From Verrucomicrobiota bacterium (GTDB taxonomy: Bacteria; Verrucomicrobiota; Verrucomicrobiia; Verrucomicrobiales; Akkermansiaceae): a DNA stretch of 45,338 bases. Every line of letters begins with the position of its first letter. Within the stretch, counting starts at the first letter, position 1. The notes under the pieces were generated by a model. That model was given only the letters and a program-made list of their open reading frames with translations. It was not told the DNA's origin and searched no databases. This document shows, one piece after another, positions 41,649 to 45,338 of this stretch. The stretch is from NCBI GenBank assembly GCA_004293285.1, contig RDYF01000032.1:1-45338 (forward strand), written 5' to 3'. Position numbers and translations under genes: made by a program.

Positions 41649-44329
41649 GCAAGGCCTACAATAGCACTTCCGCCCCGCGCTTGGTGCTGGTATCGCCGAT
41701 TGCGTATGAGGATCACAGCAAGACGCGTGACTTGCCCAATGGCGAAAAAGAAAATGCCAACCTTGCTCTCTACAGCGCGGCCATGCAGCGTGTGGCGAAA
41801 AAGTTCAATCTGACTTTCATTGATCTTTTCACTCCGACCAAAGAGCACTATGCCTCTGCCAAAAAGCCCTTCACGAGCAATGGTTTCTTGCCGACCGATG
41901 AAGGTTACCAGCAGCTCGCCGCCATTTTGGCCGATGGCCTTTACGGGAAAAGCAAACGCGCTTCGAAGGCCGATCCGAAATTGGTCCATGGTGCCGTAAA
42001 ACAAAAAGATTGGTTCTGGAACAACGACTATCACATTCTGAACGGTGTTCATACCCACGGACGTCGCTACAATCCTTTCGGCCCACAAAACTACCAAGAC
42101 GAGGTCAAGAAAACTCGTGAAATGGCGGCTTTGCGCGATGAATTGATCTATCGTGTGGCCAATGGTAAAACGACGAAGCTTTCGGTCGATGACTCGAAAA
42201 CTCATCCGCTTCCTGCCGTGCCCACCAACTACCGCGCGAGCAATAGCAATGGCTCGGTCGATTACCTCTACGGCAAAGATGCTCTTGCCAAACTCACCGT
42301 GCCAGAAGGCTACAAAATCGAACTTTTTGCGTCGGAAAAGGAGTTTCCCAACTTGGCGAATCCAATGCAGTTGTCTTTCGACAACAAAGGCCGCCTGTGG
42401 GTGGCGACGATGCCCACTTATCCGCACTACCGTCCCGGCGATGCTTTGCCGAACGATAAAATTCTGATTTACGAAGATACCAATAACGACGGCAAGGCGG
42501 ACAAGGAAATTGTCTTTGCGGACAAATTGCACCTGCCCATTGGTCTGGAGTTTGCTCCCGAAGGAGTCTACATTTCCGAAGAACCCAATTTGGTGCTTCT
42601 TCGCGATACGAATGGCGATGACAAGGCCGATGTGCGTGAAATCGTGTTGGGCGGATTCGATAGTCACGACACGCACCACGCCATCAGTGCTTACTGCGCT
42701 GATCCCTCAGGAGCGTTTTTGATGGGGGAGGGCATTTTCCTGCACTCGAATGTGGAAACGCCTTACGGCGCTGTCCGCGGCATTGACGGTGGTTTCTGGC
42801 GCTACAGTCCGCAGCGCGGTATGCTGGAGCGCACAGCGCAAGTCAGCATTCCCAACCCATGGGGCATTGCCTTTGATCGCTGGGGCCAAGATTTCTTCCT
42901 GCATACTTCCGGTCCTACGATGAACTGGATGATGCCTTCGTCGGTCAAACCGAAGTATGGCCGTCAAACGCCGCTTACGGCTGATTTGATCCCACAAGGT
43001 CAACACGTTCGCCCTACCTCTGGTTTGGAAATTGTCTCTTCTCGCCATTTCCCTGATGAAGTGCAGGGTGACTTACTGCTCTGCAATAACATTGGCTTTC
43101 TCGGCATCAAGCAACACAGCATCCAAGACGATGGCACGGGCTACAAGACCGCCGCGCGTCACAATCTTTTGCAGTCGTCCGATGGCAATTTCCGTCCTGT
43201 GGATCTCGAGTTCGCTCCCGATGGCTCGCTGTATGTGATCGACTGGCATAATGTCTTGATTGGCCACATGCAGCACAATGCCCGTGACCCCTTGCGCGAC
43301 CACGTGCACGGCCGCGTCTATCGCATTACCTATCCCTCACGTCCGTTGGTCAAGCCTCCTGTCATTCACAAGGCTCCCATCGCCACTTTGCTGGAGAATT
43401 TGAAACTGCATGAAGACCGCGCGCGCTATCGCACACGACGTGAGTTGCGCGCACGTCCTGCCGCTCAAGTGATTCCTGCCCTGAAAGCATGGGTCGCCAA
43501 GCTCGATCGCAATGATCCGAACTATGAACACCATGTCCTAGAAGCACTCTACGTGACCTGGGGCTTGAACAAAGTGGATCTCGATCTCTTGAAGCAGGTA
43601 TCGGAGTCGAAGGACTTCCGCGCACGTGCAGCGGCTGTTCGGGTGATTCGCTACAACTATCATGTCATCCCCAATCATGCCGAAATGCTCGAAAAAGCTG
43701 CCACGGATCCAGAAGGTCGTGTTCGACTCGAAGCGATTGTGGCTGCTTCATGGCTCGACAATGCGGCGGGCAAAAAGATCGCTGCCGCAGCGGCCACCAA
43801 GCCCGTCGATGGCTGGATTGACGGTGCCTTGAAAACCACTACGGACCGACTCGCGGGTGTTGCCGAAGCCGTGGTCGAGGAAAATCCTCTGCCTCCTGCG
43901 CCCGGCCATCTGACCGATGCCGAGAAAAAGCAATTCTTCGCCGGTCATGAAGTGTATCATCGCGATGCTCATTGCGCCACCTGTCACCAAAAAGATGGCA
44001 ATGGTCTGCCACCTGCCTTCCCGCCACTAGCCAAAAGCCCGTGGGTGACGGAGGACACCGATCGCTTGATCAAGCTGACACTGCACGGTTTGATGGGCCC
44101 CTTTGAATTGCATGGCAAAAAATACGATGGCAATGTGCCGATGACGCCGTTTGGCGGCATGCTGAACGACGAAGAAGTCGCGGCAGTGTTGACATACGTC
44201 CGCAATGCCTATGGCAACAAAGCCAGCGCCGTCCAGCCCGAGCAAGTGAAGAAGGTCCGCGAAGCCACCAAAGATCGCAAGAGTTTCTTCATGGTCGATG
44301 AATTGCTCAAGGAGCACCCGATGAAGTAA
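41585..44329 (+). CDS. PVC-type heme-binding dehydrogenase (CxxCH): 3' part of a broken large gene
   Basis: A frame of 914 residues beginning inside the SGNH domain (ADRVANYEAELEAFV, APRLVLVSPIAYED). It is followed by the Pirellula/Verrucomicrobium-type membrane-bound dehydrogenase domain, a sugar-dehydrogenase-like beta-propeller (about 230-600) with EF-hand-like DTNNDGKADKE at 298-308 and a second DTNGDDKADVRE. Then comes a HEAT-like helical region (about 620-760) and a class I cytochrome c domain with CATCH (797-801) and the axial Met at about 853 in VPMTPF. This matches TIGR02604/TIGR02603 families. It has no signal peptide of its own, so without the frame at 40206 it could not reach the periplasm for heme attachment. 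The GTG at 41585 is not a convincing start. A perfect terminator follows the stop. Confidence 0.85.
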   Translation: MAADRVANYEAELEAFVLHTMSKAYNSTSAPRLVLVSPIAYEDHSKTRDLPNGEKENANLALYSAAMQRVAKKFNLTFIDLFTPTKEHYASAKKPFTSNGFLPTDEGYQQLAAILADGLYGKSKRASKADPKLVHGAVKQKDWFWNNDYHILNGVHTHGRRYNPFGPQNYQDEVKKTREMAALRDELIYRVANGKTTKLSVDDSKTHPLPAVPTNYRASNSNGSVDYLYGKDALAKLTVPEGYKIELFASEKEFPNLANPMQLSFDNKGRLWVATMPTYPHYRPGDALPNDKILIYEDTNNDGKADKEIVFADKLHLPIGLEFAPEGVYISEEPNLVLLRDTNGDDKADVREIVLGGFDSHDTHHAISAYCADPSGAFLMGEGIFLHSNVETPYGAVRGIDGGFWRYSPQRGMLERTAQVSIPNPWGIAFDRWGQDFFLHTSGPTMNWMMPSSVKPKYGRQTPLTADLIPQGQHVRPTSGLEIVSSRHFPDEVQGDLLLCNNIGFLGIKQHSIQDDGTGYKTAARHNLLQSSDGNFRPVDLEFAPDGSLYVIDWHNVLIGHMQHNARDPLRDHVHGRVYRITYPSRPLVKPPVIHKAPIATLLENLKLHEDRARYRTRRELRARPAAQVIPALKAWVAKLDRNDPNYEHHVLEALYVTWGLNKVDLDLLKQVSESKDFRARAAAVRVIRYNYHVIPNHAEMLEKAATDPEGRVRLEAIVAASWLDNAAGKKIAAAAATKPVDGWIDGALKTTTDRLAGVAEAVVEENPLPPAPGHLTDAEKKQFFAGHEVYHRDAHCATCHQKDGNGLPPAFPPLAKSPWVTEDTDRLIKLTLHGLMGPFELHGKKYDGNVPMTPFGGMLNDEEVAAVLTYVRNAYGNKASAVQPEQVKKVREATKDRKSFFMVDELLKEHPMK

Positions 44330-44346
44330 AATCCGCTTCATTCTTC

Positions 44347-44379
44347 AGCGCCCGTGGTTTATTCCACGGGCGCTTTTTT
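44347..44379 (+). terminator. Rho-independent terminator of the heme-dehydrogenase gene
   Basis: An 11-bp perfect stem (44347-44357 with 44364-44374), a 6-base loop, and six T residues. Confidence 0.95.
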
Positions 44380-44560
44380 GTGGGCTTTTGCCATGCGACG
44401 TCGATGCAGCAAAAAGCCTCACAAATCTGCAACGCTCCTTAGAACCATAGAGTCGAGCTATGGAAATGCTGATGTTATAATTTCATCGAATCCTAGCAGG
44501 GTCGCCACTTCAGTAGCGCGATCACTGATAGCAGCCGATGACACATTCGTAGACGGATCT

Positions 44561-45203
44561 CCCAAGCACCAAAGGTGCGCACTGCGTGAGCCGCAGATTC
44601 TACTCCCACAACATCCAGCCCCCGCGAATCGAAAATAGAAGCGATGGATGATAGGGATGGAACGGATTTTTTTCAAAATCCAAAATTCAAAATGCTGGCT
44701 CACCGTCGCCCCCAAGCACCAAAGGTGCGCGCTACGAAAGCCCAGGGCAACGTCCTGGGAAACGGGCCAACCCAAAAATGCGAGGGCCAACGGCCTGACC
44801 TAACAACGGAAGACCCAAAAACGCTTCACAAACACAACACAATCTTACCCAATCCATGCCCACGAAAAAACGCCAAAGGCGTTTCGCCCTCCAGCCCAGT
44901 GTTGGAAGAACGCTAGAAGACCAACCCTGGGTCCAAAGCCCCAAAACCCCGAACCGCAACGCGGTTCCGTCCGTCTCCTCATGACCCAGCGAAACGAAAA
45001 CAACACCCATCCGCCCGAACAAAAAAATCTCCGCATCCCGACCTTCCGACTTTCCCCGTCCCAAAGGGACGACTCATACCAGCCCATGATGAAGTCATGG
45101 GTCAATCGCCCACCCAAAAAACAAATCGCGCCCTGAAAGAGCGCAAGGAAGACAAAACACATGCGTTGCCCCGATCATTCCCCCCAGTATCGCAAAGCGG
45201 GGG
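44561..45203. repeat. Array of small hairpins with three-base purine-rich loops
   Basis: Ten short hairpins are spread over about 640 bp. Each has a loop of exactly three bases (AAA, AAC or GAA). They are: 44566-44578 and 44716-44728 (GCACC-AAA-GGTGC, within an exact 20-bp repeat at 44561 and 44711), 44741-44759 (8 bp, AAC), 44784-44796 (AAC), 44868-44884 (7 bp, AAA), 44951-44967 (7 bp, AAC), 45057-45071 (6 bp, AAA), 45083-45101 (8 bp, GAA), 45128-45144 (GAA, one mismatch) and 45181-45203 (AAA, with an outer C5/G5 stem). Stem sequences differ but the loop rule is kept. The linkers are A/C-rich on the plus strand. No gene in this stretch is credible. It is probably a REP-like or other structured repeat region. 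Confidence 0.7.
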
Positions 45204-45338
45204 CGTGAGAGCATCTCTTGATGGTTGATTTACATCACCCCGTGACAAAACCTCAAAAAACGCTGAAAAATCAATGAATTACAATAATTTTGTTAGATCG
45301 ACAATGTTGCCATGCGAGGATTACCCCCGGTGATCATG
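45204..45338. other. Right-end sequence without a recognised feature
   Basis: A/T-rich bases with no gene long enough to judge. It may hold the promoter of a gene beginning beyond the window; I see no definite element. Confidence 0.3.

Noticed and set aside
44732..45162. Two overlapping minus-strand frames of about 110 residues
   Set aside because: They run through the hairpin array, overlap each other in different frames, and have Trp/Gly/Arg/Phe-rich composition produced by the repeats; no start signal or family resemblance.
44561..45203. CRISPR array
   Set aside because: The repeated units differ in stem sequence, spacing is irregular, and no cas genes or uniform spacers are present.

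Overview
The window looks like chromosome of a Verrucomicrobiota bacterium (PVC superphylum), probably Verrucomicrobiales. The evidence is a gene of the Pirellula/Verrucomicrobium-type heme-binding dehydrogenase family (ThuA + SGNH + dehydrogenase + CxxCH), LpxA (so an LPS outer membrane), a pseudopilin/secretin cluster, an RRM-type RNA-binding protein with an Arg/Asn-rich head, and a housekeeping sigma factor with a long Lys/Ala-rich N-terminal tail. Few genes have a clear Shine-Dalgarno sequence, so several starts rest on family length. Lineage and functions are inferred from sequence only.

Layout. 1-2.0 kb: a minus-strand pair resembling 4-hydroxyproline catabolism (epimerase and DapA-family deaminase). 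2.1-5.7 kb: msrA, an HtrA-like protease, a translationally coupled pseudoprotease with a PDZ nested inside its fold, and mazG. 5.8-8.0 kb: a secreted helical protein and a NodT/TolC-like efflux lipoprotein, overlapping tail to tail with a minus-strand sugar kinase/nucleotidyltransferase pair (7.9-10.0 kb). 10.0-14.7 kb: a tiny entericidin-like lipoprotein, then an RRM protein, serS and a TPR envelope protein, the last three bracketed by two copies of a dispersed intergenic repeat. 14.7-17.6 kb: acs and a co-oriented coiled-coil gene. 17.7-30.3 kb: nnr, then a tightly overlapping type II secretion/pseudopilus cluster (G, H, I, J, K, L-like, M-like, C/PilP-like, D) continuing into an ABC transporter and a TPR gene. 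30.4-35.9 kb: metallophosphoesterase, lpxA, rpoD, rex and a beta-barrel outer-membrane protein. 36.1-38.1 kb: a PpiD-like anchored chaperone and a TPR protein on the minus strand. 38.3-40 kb: avtA, tRNA-Pro(TGG) and tRNA-Asn(GTT). 40.2-44.3 kb: one large ThuA/SGNH/heme-dehydrogenase gene split by a frameshift and apparent deletion. 44.4-45.3 kb: no convincing gene, but an array of about ten small hairpins with three-base loops.

Much of the window concerns the cell envelope: secretion machinery, periplasmic proteases and chaperones, efflux, LPS and outer-membrane proteins. Two of these genes carry long G/C homopolymers that could slip. The least explained sequences are the right-end hairpin array, the paired dispersed repeats at 10.3 and 14.5 kb, and the nested-PDZ pseudoprotease.
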